From contig JAHQIY010000008.1 of assembly GCA_019054805.1 (NCBI GenBank), positions 4,883,501-4,947,500 on the forward strand: 64,000 bases of DNA. The letters are read 5' to 3'. The notes under the pieces are model-generated. The model saw only the letters and a program-made list of their open reading frames with translations, searched no databases and was not told where the DNA came from. A program made the position numbers and the translations under genes. Shown piece by piece: positions 27,350 through 39,259 of this stretch. Numbering within the stretch: the first letter of the stretch is position 1; each line of letters starts with the position of its first letter. Source of the DNA: Brachionus manjavacas. Its lineage: Eukaryota; Rotifera; Eurotatoria; Ploima; Brachionidae.

Positions 27350-29530
27350 TTAAAGTAAATGATAGAGAATTCGTTTAAATCAAAAACATATCTTGAAAAT
27401 ACACCTTTAATCTAATAAATGATCATTGAAAAATAATCAATATTAAAAAAAAAATTATCTTTTTTTTGTTCGTATAATAACTTTATTAAATATATAAAAA
27501 TACTTTACTTTTTATTTAAATTGTATGATGCGATTAAGCTGGAATCAGTGAGATCTATTTTAAACATAAAATTTATTTTTTAGAACAATTGATGAGATGC
27601 CCATTATGTAAAGAAGTTTTCTATTTTATTCGTGAAGTCAAACCACTTCTGACAAGAAAAATACATCGTTTTGTGTACAACTTGTACGTTTAGAAAAGCG
27701 CCTGTTAATTAATTGCCTAGAGTATGAATCCAAAATTGTAAAAGCTTTAAATTTATTTAGTTTTAGAAGTCTTAAAATGGGCCTTGTAGACTCTGTTAAA
27801 TTTGTCATATCAAGTATCACTTTTTAAATGGAAACAAATCAAGAGTTTTTTTATTTATATAGCGTATTAAATAATTTATTAAGAGTTAATTATGACTTCG
27901 GATGACTAATTGTGTAGATTTTTTGGAAAATTAGAAATATTTTTAAAACTAATTTTATTTTCTAATTCTGTATTTTTTAATTTTTACAATTTAATTGTCA
28001 ATTTGATTTAAACTTTAAATAAATAATAATGATTTAAATCACTTAATAAATTTAGAAAATAAAACGAAATTTATCAAATAAAAAAATTTGATTAAAATTT
28101 CTAAATATTTTTTTATTAAATCTATGCAAAAATTTTTTAGCTGCTTATCAATAAATATTTTAGCTTTTAATCGACTTTTATGCTGGATTTTCGATAATTA
28201 CTTCAGCACTAAAATACAATTTTCGGATTAATTAATTTGAGTTTATTTTTGCCTTTATATTATAGCGATAAATAACAAAAAGGTTTATATTTTGGGTTTT
28301 TATACTGCTTTCGATTTTCTTTTAATTTAAAAATGTAAAAAAAATAAAAATATAGACTGAATTTGTATGTTGTCACTAAAGCATCAAAATGTGTATAATT
28401 AAAAATCGTTTACAATATATTAAAGTTCAAAATTATCAAATTAATACTTTAGTTTAATTGAATATTCAAAAATTCAATTTTGTAAACTCTTTGAAAAAAT
28501 TTTTCTGCTAACCTTATTTTTAAAATCTTTAACCCTTTAAAAGCCTAATATGTGATATTAACTTTGTTTTTATTAATAATTATGGTTCCTGAGAAAGTTT
28601 TTTATTGCAAGATTAATTTTTGGTATTCATAATTGCTTAGTAATAAGAATAAAGATTAGTAATAAATTTAAGATGTGATATCTTATAATATAGAACTTAA
28701 AAATAATTTTGAAAAAAGATAAAAAAGTGATTAAAAAAATTTTGATTTCCTCTCAATCTCAAGTGACTAAAACTCGAAAATAAAAACCGAACAAATAGTA
28801 TAGCAAATGTAGTTTTAAGATTTGGGTACAAAAGTGGAGTGCCTTTTTATTAGAAATTCAGATGAAAATCTGTAAATTTTAAATTAAAAAGATATGTCTA
28901 ATAAAATTAATTTCGGATGGTAAATTATTTGAAGAATCTAAAATAAAAAGAAACCGAATTTTTTTTTTGGATATAAAATAACATCTAAAAATACTGTAGA
29001 ATACTTAAGGAAATTGATGAAAATAATAAAACTATAGAATATTTCTATAATTTACTTTTATTTTTAAAAAAATATTAAAAAAATGCCATAATCTAAATTT
29101 TTTAATTAAAATTAGAAAAAAAACTTTCCTTATTATTTGAAGTAAATTTTTTTCTTCTAGATTTTGTTAAAAAAAAACTTATCTCTAAATCTAATTCGAT
29201 TATTTCAGCTAAACTAAGACTTATACGATCAAAAAACTTAAATTAAAATATTTCTTCATTTCGTATAGAAACCTTATCCATTTATTCGGTTCATTTTAAT
29301 TGAATTTATAATTCATTTCCGAATAAACGAAAATTAATGAAAAATGGAATTCTCAATATTACTAATTAATCCATACAAAATGAATTTTTGAAAAAATATT
29401 CTTAACGATTGATTTTCTCTAAAAGACCCAAAAGTGTCACCAATTTTTGATCAAAAGAAAACTTATTTCAAAGGCTAGTATGGGACATTTTTCCAGAAAC
29501 TAACAAGAAAAATAAATAAATGGCAGCAGG
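27350..29530. other. A/T-rich stretch without recognisable gene
   Basis: No ORF with coding character, no inverted-repeat element and no RNA gene recognised here. Confidence 0.5.
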
Positions 29531-29539
29531 ATTTTGTGA

Positions 29540-29810
29540 AAATTTTTTTTAATTTAATTAATCTCTGCCTGGCAACATCCAAACATTGGAAGCATTCTAA
29601 AATCAATCAAGATCAATCAAGCTTCATTAATTATCTTGGTAAGATTCTAGGACGGATAAATTAATCTGATTCTTCAAGTGTCTTGAATAAAATAGTCTGA
29701 TTTGCTTACAACAATCTGGCTTTCGACTTAAAACTGAAAATCTTGTTTTCTTACCAAAATCCATTTTAGAATAAAAATAAACATTATATTTTTGATAATT
29801 GACAATCCTT
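29540..29810 (+). pseudogene. Heavily decayed non-LTR reverse transcriptase remnant
   Basis: Readable in pieces across two frames: INLCLATSKHWKHSK, then YLGKILGRIN, then NSLICLQQSGFRLKTENLVF, in the order found in non-LTR RT (..LGKILERII..; ..QSGFR..). Weak, with many stops and shifts. Confidence 0.45.
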
Positions 29811-30376
29811 TTATAAAACCTAGAATATTTGAAAACTCTACAAAACCGCCCAGTTTAAAGTGCCTATTTGTATCCTTAAATGATTTAACAAGTTTCTAAA
29901 CTAAAGCTCAGATTCGATTAAGTGAACCTCGGAGTCCTGTAATTAACCCTTTAATTTTTTAAAATGCTCATTAACGAGTATCCAATTTAAGATTGACAAG
30001 TTAAGTGGAAAAGGAGCAGCCATAACAATATGTCTGGTAACTCAACCCAACCTATAATTTCAGGGTTTATAAAAATAGTTGGCGAAATTATAAAAAATTA
30101 ATTTTTTTCTAAACATTCATTTTGATGAAAATCTATGTTAATTTTTAAAATCCAAAATAAAAAAAAAATTAAATTTGAGATTTTTTTTGATAAATATAAG
30201 CCATTTTATAAATAAAATATATTTTATAAATAAAATATATTTTATAACAACATAGAGATTTTTTTTGGTAAAAAAAGAGAACTATAGTTTCCAAGTCAAA
30301 TCTCTCTAGATTTAAGGTACTGCAAATTTTTCAATTAAATACAGTTAGAGTTTTCCACAAGACTGGTAAATATTTA

Positions 30377-30873
30377 CAGAGTTGTTTAAAATCTCCAAAT
30401 TAAAGTCCAAGTCCGGATTCTTTTTTCTTTTTTTTTTTTCAAAGTCTAAGTCCGGATTTAATAATTTTTTTTCAAAAATAAAAAGTCCAAGTCCGGACTT
30501 TTTTTTTTTAATTTCAAAAGAAATGTGTTCGACTTAAAGATGAGAGAGATTTAAATGAGTATTTTCTTTAAAAAATTGAATCTAAATAATAGTTAAAAAA
30601 AGGCACATATATTTAAAAAGTGAATTTTGTATAAATTTTAGAAATGTTTTAAAAATTGTCCTTTTATCCAAATCAACCAAGATTCGGACAATTATTAATT
30701 TAACACAATTTAAGAATTTTCTGGTAATGATATTCATCGCAAAAGAAAAATTGTTAAGTTTTTGGACTTTTGGTAAAAAAGTAAAAAAAACGTAAAACAC
30801 ATTACTTTTGGAAAAAAAAAATCAAGTCTGGACTTGGACTTGACTTGAGACTTGTGACTTTTACACAACTCTG
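30377..30873. mobile_element. hAT-type MITE with perfect 8-bp target duplication
   Basis: The ends CAGAGTTGT(T/G)TAAAA are inverted repeats. AATATTTA occurs directly outside both ends (30369-30376 and 30874-30881), a perfect 8-bp duplication as made by hAT transposases. Inside are repeated AAGTCCAAGTCCGGA motifs on the left (three) and the inverted relatives TCCAGACTTGA/CAAGTCCAAGTC on the right. No transposase. The 72-residue minus-strand ORF inside is not a gene. Confidence 0.85.
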
Positions 30874-30889
30874 AATATTTAAATGAAAG

Positions 30890-33800
30890 CTAAAGAAAAA
30901 TTAAAATTAGTTTTTTTTGCTTACCCAAACTCCCACCTACCACTCTTAGAAATTAATTTTAAACAATTTAATTTCTATTAGAGTTATTATTTATTTAATT
31001 TCGCCTAAATTAAATCTTTCATTAAAATCTGGGTAAAAATTGCGGTGTAGAAGATCAACTCGATGCAGTAACCTCTGTGTAAAATCAAAGAATAAAGAAG
31101 ATGAGTGCATTTCATGTTGGATTGCATGGGATGTGACAAATTATTATAAATAAAGGTGAATATTAGACATTTCTAAAGAAAGATAAGATAAATTCAAGTT
31201 TATTTCTAAAATAAAATTAAAAAAATTGTTAAATAAAAAAGGTTATTTTCTTAACTTTTTAAAATTGAAAATTTTATTGAAAATTTTTAAAATATAGATT
31301 TTTATTTGTCTGTGTCTTATAGCTCAATGTCAGAAAGAGTTAATTACTCAAAGCTGATTAAAAATTTGAATAAACTAAACAAAAAAGGCTTTTTAAGATA
31401 AAAATCTTGGATAAGCTGCCAAAAAAAACATTCCTAAATGCTCTTAGCTTTAAAAATCTCATAAATCTTTTCTAGCACTTTCTTAAGTTTTCTAATTATT
31501 TTCAAGTTGAGTAAAATTGTTTGCCTTTTGCACAAACTGCTTCTAATTAAAATTCAAAAAGCAAATCCACATGTTCTATCTAATTTTTTGAAAGTTTTAA
31601 AAAGATTGGATAAAGTAGATCTTATTTAATACAGTTTGTTAGCTTTTGTTTTTTAAACAACTTTATATAAAGTTAATTAACAAAAAAAACTATAGTTTAG
31701 CATTCTAAATCCATTTGTACTACGCGTTGACTTTGATGAAACCTCTGCTAAAGCTCATAGATTTTATTCTAAAATAATATTGTTATACCTTCAAAGCATT
31801 TTATTTATCTTGATGATAATCGTAATTTTAATCAGTATTTTGCCAAAAGCGATTTTAGCTAGAGAACTATTGTGCTGTAATGATGGAATATTCATAAAAT
31901 ATTATTTAAATAAAAGCTGTGTTTCTAGCTAAATAAATATTTGATAAATTTAAGCTCTCTTATATAAAAATTTCATAAAAACGATAAAATTAGAAAAGCT
32001 ACGTAAATAAGCGCTTCTCTTATCGGATTTAAAATAATTGTTTTGCTTTGTTTCAAAAGCATCTTGGATAAAATAAAATTTGAAAATATTTTAAATCGAT
32101 TTATCTGTAAAAATAACTAAAAGATAATTTAAATAATTTTTCAAAATTTTTTTTTCCAGTATCCAAAATAACTTGAATAAATATTCCAGTATTAATTAAA
32201 CAAAAATTTAATTAAAATAGAAAATTTTTAAAATAACTTGTTAAACATTTAAAGCTCACAAATCAGATTTTCAAATATTTTTTCTTAGTTCTGCTTAGCT
32301 TTTGTGTATTTGTTAATTAAAAGTTTTCCTTTTTTTTGTTGAAAATTCAGGTAATTTGAAAATAGTTTAAAACTTGACAAACGCCTTAGTGAATCGTCTA
32401 AAGAGTAAAATTTTTCGTATGTAATTAAACTATTTGTTAAATAGTATCCGTTAAATAGCAAATCTTAAAATCTAAATAATAATTTTTAAAAATTCAATAC
32501 TAATTAAAAAATATATGAATTCAAAAATTTGTCTTTAATTTTTTTAACACTGTTTATTTCATTTATTTTTTTTTGTTTTTTTTTTAACATCGCCTTAAAG
32601 GCGTTCATTGCAATAAATAATAATAATAATAATAACTGAAATATTTTAAAGAAACAATTTAAAATCTGTTGTCCATTAAGGGGCAAATAATTTAGTTTTT
32701 CCTTGGTTTGACTGGAATTATTCTGTTCTTTTAGAAGAGTGAATCTAGAATAAATGAAATCGTAGCAATTTTGCAGAAGCCCGTTACTATTAGCTCTAAA
32801 TTCATGCTTAAAAAAAGCCATTTTTGGTAAAAGAGTCAGTATATTTCACCTAACTAGTGACTATGTGAGCGAATAAAGTGAAAAAATATCTAAACATTTT
32901 TAATTTAAAAACTATATAAAGAAACAATTTTTTTAGAACTTAATTATTTTTTAGAGTCTAAGTGGGATTTTTTGGGAAAACATATCTTGAGTGAAAAACT
33001 TCGTTTATTTTAAGAATTTTATTGTGAAAAATTTTCGAAAATCTTTCAAACTTAGTATCAGTAATTAGATAATGTGAATTTTTATTTAATTTTTTAGACT
33101 CACTTTTATAATTATGGTCTATGATGTTTATAATTTTTTAAATAAATAAATAATTAGAATCACATGTGAAAAGCAAAATTGTATAAATTGATATTTAGAT
33201 TTTTTATTAATAAATGGCAGCTTTTTTTTTTCTTTTAAATTTTTTTTTGTAATTTTTAGCTCAAAAAGCCCAACGATTTGAAGCTACAATTTCGTTCTAT
33301 CAAAAAAAGTCAAATAAGTCTCTAAGAAATCTAACTATTTTACAACATAAAAACTTTAAATTAAATTAATTTTCAAGCATTTTTGAAACATTAATTTCAA
33401 GCTTAATTTCAAGCCTACTCGATGCAATAATTTAAAGTATTGGATTAAAACTTTAATTTTTAAAGAAAGGGATATAACACCACTGCATAACCCTTAAAAA
33501 AAGAAAAAAAATATATTTTATATATTAAGATTAGATTTAAAAAAAATAAAAGCTAAATAAAAAGAAGCCTTTATACTGGACAAAGAGGAAGATTCAGAGC
33601 AACATTGAAAACTTGGTAACCAGGTGTTGTTTCCAATAACACTATTAGAAATACTAGATTAAAAAATAATAAGTTTAAAAATATTTTTAAAAAAATTATA
33701 TTTTTCCCAATGTTTCTTGAGCAGGAGCAAAGACTAGGCAGGTTAATGACTTTAAAGGTATATAGAGAAAATAAAATTATTAAATTAAAAAGAATGCCAA

Positions 33801-34140
33801 ATAATAGCAATTATAAAATAAGTTTCCATGTTAACTGTCTCAAAATAAAATATAAATTTGGTTTATATTCAACTTTCTTCTAATTGAATATAATTAAATC
33901 TAATTTAATTAATTAAATATTGATACCAATTGTGTTTTTTATTCATTTTACAGAAAAAAATATTATTTAAGATTAACATTTTAAAGTCAAGTAGTCTTTC
34001 AAGTCAAGTTTATAATCAAATCGTTAATTTTTCTTTAAGTTTGGGTAAATTTTAAAATTTTAAGTTTTTAATTATTAATAAATAATTTAATATCCAATTA
34101 TTAAAAAAAAAATAATTTAGAATACTTTATTTAATAGCAA
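30890..34140. other. Long A/T-rich stretch without recognisable gene
   Basis: Nothing coding recognised. At about 32580-32635 a small palindrome (TCGCCTTAAAGGCG) is followed by a TAA repeat, a pattern also seen at 40615-40660 (CTCCTTAAAGGAG then an AATAAATA tail). Both look like 3' ends of 5'-truncated retroelements; the element body is not visible. Confidence 0.5.
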
Positions 34141-34151
34141 AAAAATTTTTC

Positions 34152-36194
34152 TTATGAATCATAGTCAGTATCAGAACGATGGTTATTTTTGTAGGAATAA
34201 CTATTTAGATTCCAAGCAGAATTTGTGTTTATTGAAGCTTGAAATCTTATAGAATCATCTTCAATTTTATAGAATCCATTTTTTGGATCAGTTATGTTTT
34301 TGAAAGTAAAAAAATTTAGACACGTTGAAGAAATTTCTTTTTGATTAATATACTGATTGAACGATGTGGCATAATCGTATTTGGAATCTGTTTTATGAAG
34401 AAGTCTCAATACAGCTTGGATGTTTCTATCATTTTTATATTGAACTGGCTTAATTGGCTATTTGTACAATAAATAAAAAAAAATATATTGAACTGAATTC
34501 GACTTCAAATAGATGCCCATTATCAATACATTTTGATTCAATTCAATGAATACTGACCATTCAAAATTTGGAATCAAAAATGGTTTTGTTTTTAACTCAA
34601 TTTTTCGCATTTTTTCTAATTTTGAAAAGTTCCTAATAACAAAATATAAACTCTGCTCAGAGTTAATTTGAACAGGTTTTTTGATAGGAGAAATACTATT
34701 TGTTACTTTTCGTAGACTCAGCTTTCCAAACAATTTCTGAACATCTAAATTTTCATCGCCTCTCTCAAATGCCAAATTAGCTTGACTTAAATGTTTCAAT
34801 GTAGACGTGACAACGTTAATTTGGCTGATGACTTTTTCTTCAATTTTGTTTATCAATTCTATTTTAGACTTGGTATCCAAATTTTCCACTATTTCAGCAT
34901 CGTTTGTTTCGTTTTCGAAGAGCAAAATTCTTTCTAGCTCTTTATCTATCCTAACCAAAGATGATTTTTGTTCCCTCTCAATTTCTAATAGCAAATTTTC
35001 GTAGTAGTCGTCTATTTTTTTACTAAGAAAAATCTTGATTTCTTCGAATCTGCTACTTTTCGACAAGTAAATTTCGACAAGGTAAATTAGACAAGATTTT
35101 TAATTAGACAACTATTTTCGTAAAATAGTATTTCGACAAACGTCTTTTAATTGGGCAAATAGTAATTAGACAAAAAAATTGTTGGTTAGACAAAAATATT
35201 TAATAAGAAAAATTATTTGAAATTTTTCATGTTTTTAATAATGTGAATTGAAAAAAGTTGCTTGAAAATGCTTGGAACAGCGTCGAAAGTCCCATCCCAG
35301 CCAATGACGATGAGTGTTTAACAATTGTAGATTTTTTTGAGTAGTAAATATCAAAATACGATTTTGGTTGTCACAGTCTGGATCATAATTATCAAAAAAT
35401 AGAAACGGTTCTTGGTCGTTTATAGTAGTAAAATCAGAGTGTAAAAAAAATGACAAATTATCTGGAATTATGTATTCTTTGTACAAATCGACTCTATTTC
35501 TTCTACACAGTTGTCTAGTAGAAGCATAAGATGGTAAATTTGCCATCACTTCTTCAACTACATTTTTTTGACATTCCATTATGATTTTTCTTGGTCTTGT
35601 GTCTGGCTGAGAGGCAGTCTTTTTTTTAGACGCGATGATTTAATTAAATTGAGCGACAAGCTTAAGTTATTAATTGAGCTCACTAAATCATCCATAATTG
35701 AATAGAATAAAAAAAAAACACTTGCAAAAAAAAAGTCGTCAAGTTTTGTCGAATATATATTATTCGAAAATTAATTTGTCAGGTTTTATTTGCCTCGTCG
35801 AAAATTAATTTTCTTAATTTTTATTTGTCGAAATTAAGTTGTCGAAAATTACCTTTTCCAAATTTATTTGTCGAAATGTAAATCAACCGATTTCTTCTCT
35901 TCTGAGATCGACTTGGTTCTTTAGATTTTGAAAATTTTCTTCTATTAAAAATTGCTTTTTATCTTTGGATTCTTCAATTTGTTCTAAGGAGTCTTGTAAA
36001 TGTTGTTTCTTCGACTGTAATCTCTTTGCATTTAGTGCCAGTTTATTTCGATCCAACTCCAAGCATTCTAGAGTGGAAACGTAGTGTGATTTGCAATATG
36101 GACATAGGAAAACTTTAATTGCTTTCTCATTCGAAAATAAATTATTAAATTGCATTGTGAAGCCACATGGTAATATGATGTCTAAGTCATCCAT
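34152..36194 (-). pseudogene. Zinc-finger/coiled-coil/MATH protein, copy A, broken by a MULE insertion
   Basis: Starts at ATG 36194 (MDDLDIILPCGF), chosen because copy B starts alike. Part 1 (to 35889) has a Cys-rich N-terminus (LPCGF, then CPYCKSHY) and a helical coiled-coil. The frame stops in a transposon at 35046-35888 and resumes at 35045 (EEIKIFLSKKIDDYYENL). The C-terminal part is MATH-like (FEWSVFIELNQNVLIMGIYL; DPKNGFYKIEDDSIRFQASI). Near 34457-34492 an in-frame TAG occurs; it may lie in a 36-nt GTTCAA..TAG intron, since copy B aligns on both sides, or may be a true stop. MATH proteins of this type often act as ubiquitin-ligase adaptors or TRAF-like binders; the function here is unknown. 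Confidence 0.8.
35046..35888 (-). mobile_element. MULE (Mutator-like) element, 843 bp, in the MATH gene
   Basis: The target duplication GATTTCTTC is perfect at 35037-35045 and 35889-35897 (9 bp, Mutator hallmark). Terminal inverted repeats share TTTCGACAA(G/A)TAAATTT at both ends, with more TCGACAA motifs inside. It carries a transposase piece at 35235-35579 (minus): LPSYASTRQLCRRNRV, FLFFDNYDPDCDN, then LQLLNTHRHWLGWDFRRC, which corresponds to MULE transposases up to the first catalytic Asp region. The rest of the DDE domain is deleted, so it is non-autonomous. Confidence 0.85.
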
Positions 36195-37229
36195 TTTTTG
36201 AATATTTTGAATTTTTTTTAAATAAAAAACTTTATGTTTTAATTTTTTAGCCAAATAACTAAATCTTTATCAGCGTATAGAATAAAATTCAAAAAGATTT
36301 AAGTCAAAAATTTTATTAATTATAATATTTTATTCAGGATATTTTTTTGTTTTAGATAGTTAAAATTGGTCAATTGAAGTCGATTGCTTAATATTTAAAA
36401 AAAAGCATGCATATTTTAAAAGAAACTTAAATAATTTTGATCTTTTCGAGCTATTAAACAGTTTCATTTTAAAAGACAGATGACTTAGATTAATCTTTGT
36501 AAAATATTTGGTGTTGGTGTACTGGATACCAACACCATACGCATACACCATAAAATTTAGTGTATCAAACACTGAATATTTGAAAAAAATTAGATAAAAT
36601 TTTTAACTCAGAAAAATAAAAATGCACTGGATGGCTCTGTCAGAACAGCATTTATTAATAATACTACTATTAAGCTATTTTATTTAAATTATGATTTATT
36701 TTTTCCAGAATTTTTTAGAATAGTCTTTATTTTTTTAATCAAAGTAATTGTTGAAAACAAAATGAAGATTGGAAGGTAAAAGAGAGTTAAGGGGACTAAT
36801 AAAAATTGCGTTGAAAGTTGCAACTAGAGAGTATAAAAAAAATAAATCCTGTGAAATGATTGCTACAGAACCATGCTTCCACAAAGCAGTGATGCGCTCA
36901 GACATGTAGCTTTTAGGGTTTCACATCAACAACTACTAACTTACCCAAAAAAGGTCATTCTTGTTAAATTTTAGAATATCATAAGGTACTCTAAGTCAAA
37001 AACTCTAAAATTTTATTTGATTTATCTATCTATTAAGTTTAATAATTATTATTATCAATAAACATTGATAATTTAAATGTCATTTTTTAACAATAATAAT
37101 AATAATAAAATTAAAGAGTTAAGCCTCATCATAATAGCTTGTTTAGATCTAGTTTTGTTTTTAAAAGCATTAAGTGTTCATGAATTAATATCAAATCTTT
37201 CAAGTCGATTCCAAACATTGACTACTCTG

Positions 37230-37400
37230 GGGTAAAGGGTAAAGTCAAATAAAAATCTGGGAAACTCATACGAAAAGAATTATTTTTTGGCCAACCGAAA
37301 AAATAATGAAAAAGACTTTTATTTCTGGGAAAGTCATACAAAAAACTCTTAAATCCGGTAAAGTCATATAATACTAGGGTAAAGTCAAACAAAAATAATT
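37230..37400 (+). repeat. Cluster of short degenerate repeats
   Basis: Four to five loosely spaced copies of a unit like GGGTAAAGTCA(A/T)A or GGAAAGTCATAC. They may be subterminal repeats of an unrecognised element. Low confidence. Confidence 0.35.
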
Positions 37401-37758
37401 TTGTTTTTTTTTAATACAAAATTTATTGATTATTAATTAAATTACGGATAAAAAAGTTACACAGAAATAAACGAATACAAAAAAAACTTTAATCTTTTTT
37501 TAAACAAAACTTAGCAAAGCTATATCTTCCTACTTTCTTTTTTGATTTATTTACAAAATTTGATTCCAAATTTAAACCTTTGTATTTTTTTTATCATAAT
37601 GCAGCCAACCAAAATATGGCAACAGATACCCTTATCCAAATAGGGTGAGCAAGAACATTTATTCCATTCAATACAACTACAGTTCTCATTTGTTATTTCT
37701 ACATTATCAATATCTCCATTTTTATGAAAAAAAACATTTAAAAATTAAAAAATTACTA

Positions 37759-38570
37759 CCGTAATGCCTTGCCCCCTAATGCGGCATTTATTTTCAGAAT
37801 TCTGGATTTTAATGCATGCATTTAACCCACTTTTTTTTCCAGATACGCTGCGACTAAAAATGCTTCAGTTAATGTCAAAATTTTGGTACAAATGCCGCAT
37901 TAAATATGTAAAAAATAATAAAAATATATTTTTCTATTTTTTCAATTGTTTCAAAATTTGAAACACAAAAATTGTTCTTCGGACATAATGCATGCATGTA
38001 AAGTTAAAATTTTGAGTTTTAATGCTTATGAGTAAAGCTGCTAATGCTCAGTCAGAAGTCGAAAATGAAAGTCCCGAAACAGCTGCAGATGTAGAACCAA
38101 GCAGGAAAGGCCGTGGTGGTCGCAAAAAGGGAATCAAAAATAAAAAAACTCTAGAAAAAGAAGCACGTGAGAGAGAAGCTAGTGAGAGAAAATAATAAAA
38201 TTTCATTTTTTTTAAAAACAAATAATTTTTATACGGAAAATTTTATGCCATTTTTATATTAAAATACCGTTTTTTTTATCAATTTAAATAAAATTTCGTG
38301 ACGCATTAAAACTCAAAATTTTAACTATACATGCATGCATTATGTCCGAAGAACAATTTTTGTGTTTCAAATTTTGAAACAATTGAAAAAATAGAAAAAT
38401 ATATTTTTATTATTTTTTACATATTTAATGCGGCATTTGTACCAAAATTTTGACATTAACTGCAGCATTTTTAGTCGCAGCGTATCTGGAAAAAAAATTG
38501 TGTTAAATGCAGCATTAAAATCCAGAATTCTGGTTTAAAGTGCAATGCATTAGGGGGCAAGGCATTACGG
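37759..38570. mobile_element. Foldback element with TA duplication and a small coding loop
   Basis: CCGTAATGCCTTGCCCCCTA at the left is exactly mirrored at the right end, flanked by TA (37757-37758 and 38571-38572). Inverted arms extend about 260 bp each with few mismatches (for example CATAATGCATGCATG against CATGCATGCATTATG). The loop holds the ORF 38028-38195. TA plus CCGTA ends match another MITE here (47912-48134) and suggest a pogo/Tc1 group origin. Confidence 0.85.
38028..38195 (+). CDS. 55-residue basic/acidic ORF in the foldback loop
   Basis: ATG 38028 to TAA 38195. It opens acidic (QSEVENESPETAADVEPS), then has a basic AT-hook-like core (RKGRGGRKKGIKNKK) and a charged helical end (EKEARERE). 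Its base composition is clearly less A/T-rich than the surroundings, and it exactly fills the loop between the two arms, so it looks like captured or surviving coding sequence. It could be the start of a transposase or a fragment of a nuclear protein. No function assigned. Confidence 0.5.
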   Translation: MSKAANAQSEVENESPETAADVEPSRKGRGGRKKGIKNKKTLEKEAREREASERK

Positions 38571-39259
38571 TAATATAGAATTTTAAATCTCTTTGTTTGA
38601 AAAATCATTTAGAAGATGATTTTTAAATGATGAAAATTCTATAAAATTCATGTTTATTTAAACAATTTATTAAAGTTTTATTTTTCAAATAAAATCGGAA
38701 AATGGAATAATCGAATAATTGTTTTTTGTAGAATTCTTTCCATAAATGTTTTTACTTAGAATCCAAAATTTTTTAGAATTCATAAAATACTATTATCTAG
38801 TTATTTGAGCTTATTGACACATAAAGACTCAAAAAAATTTAATTTAATCAAATTTCAATACTAATACAAATAATTGATATTTTAATTATAAGTAACAATA
38901 AACTTACGAAATTTAATAAAATCTTTTTTAAGAAGATTTGAAAATTAATTTTTGGTTGAAATTGAAAACACTGGAAAAATAAAAAAGGATCATGGCTAAT
39001 CGTTTAATGTATCTAAAAGATTTTTATTTTCATTACATCAAAAAGCAATATTTTACATACTGTTGAAACCTGATAATTTCTCTGAGATGATTTAATTTAA
39101 ATGCTCTAATATTCTTTTCTCTTGTAAAATATTTTTATGTAATATGAAAAAAATTAAATTTTTTTAATTTAAAAAATTTTTTAATTTAATTCTTTTTTTT
39201 TTTATTTAGAATGAAAAACTAATTGTTTTAATAGAAAAAAATTGTATTTCTTTTGAAAT

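Noticed and set aside
37081..37400. Short-spaced repeats considered as a CRISPR array
   Set aside because: Repeats are degenerate and irregularly spaced, the DNA is eukaryotic and no cas-like gene exists.
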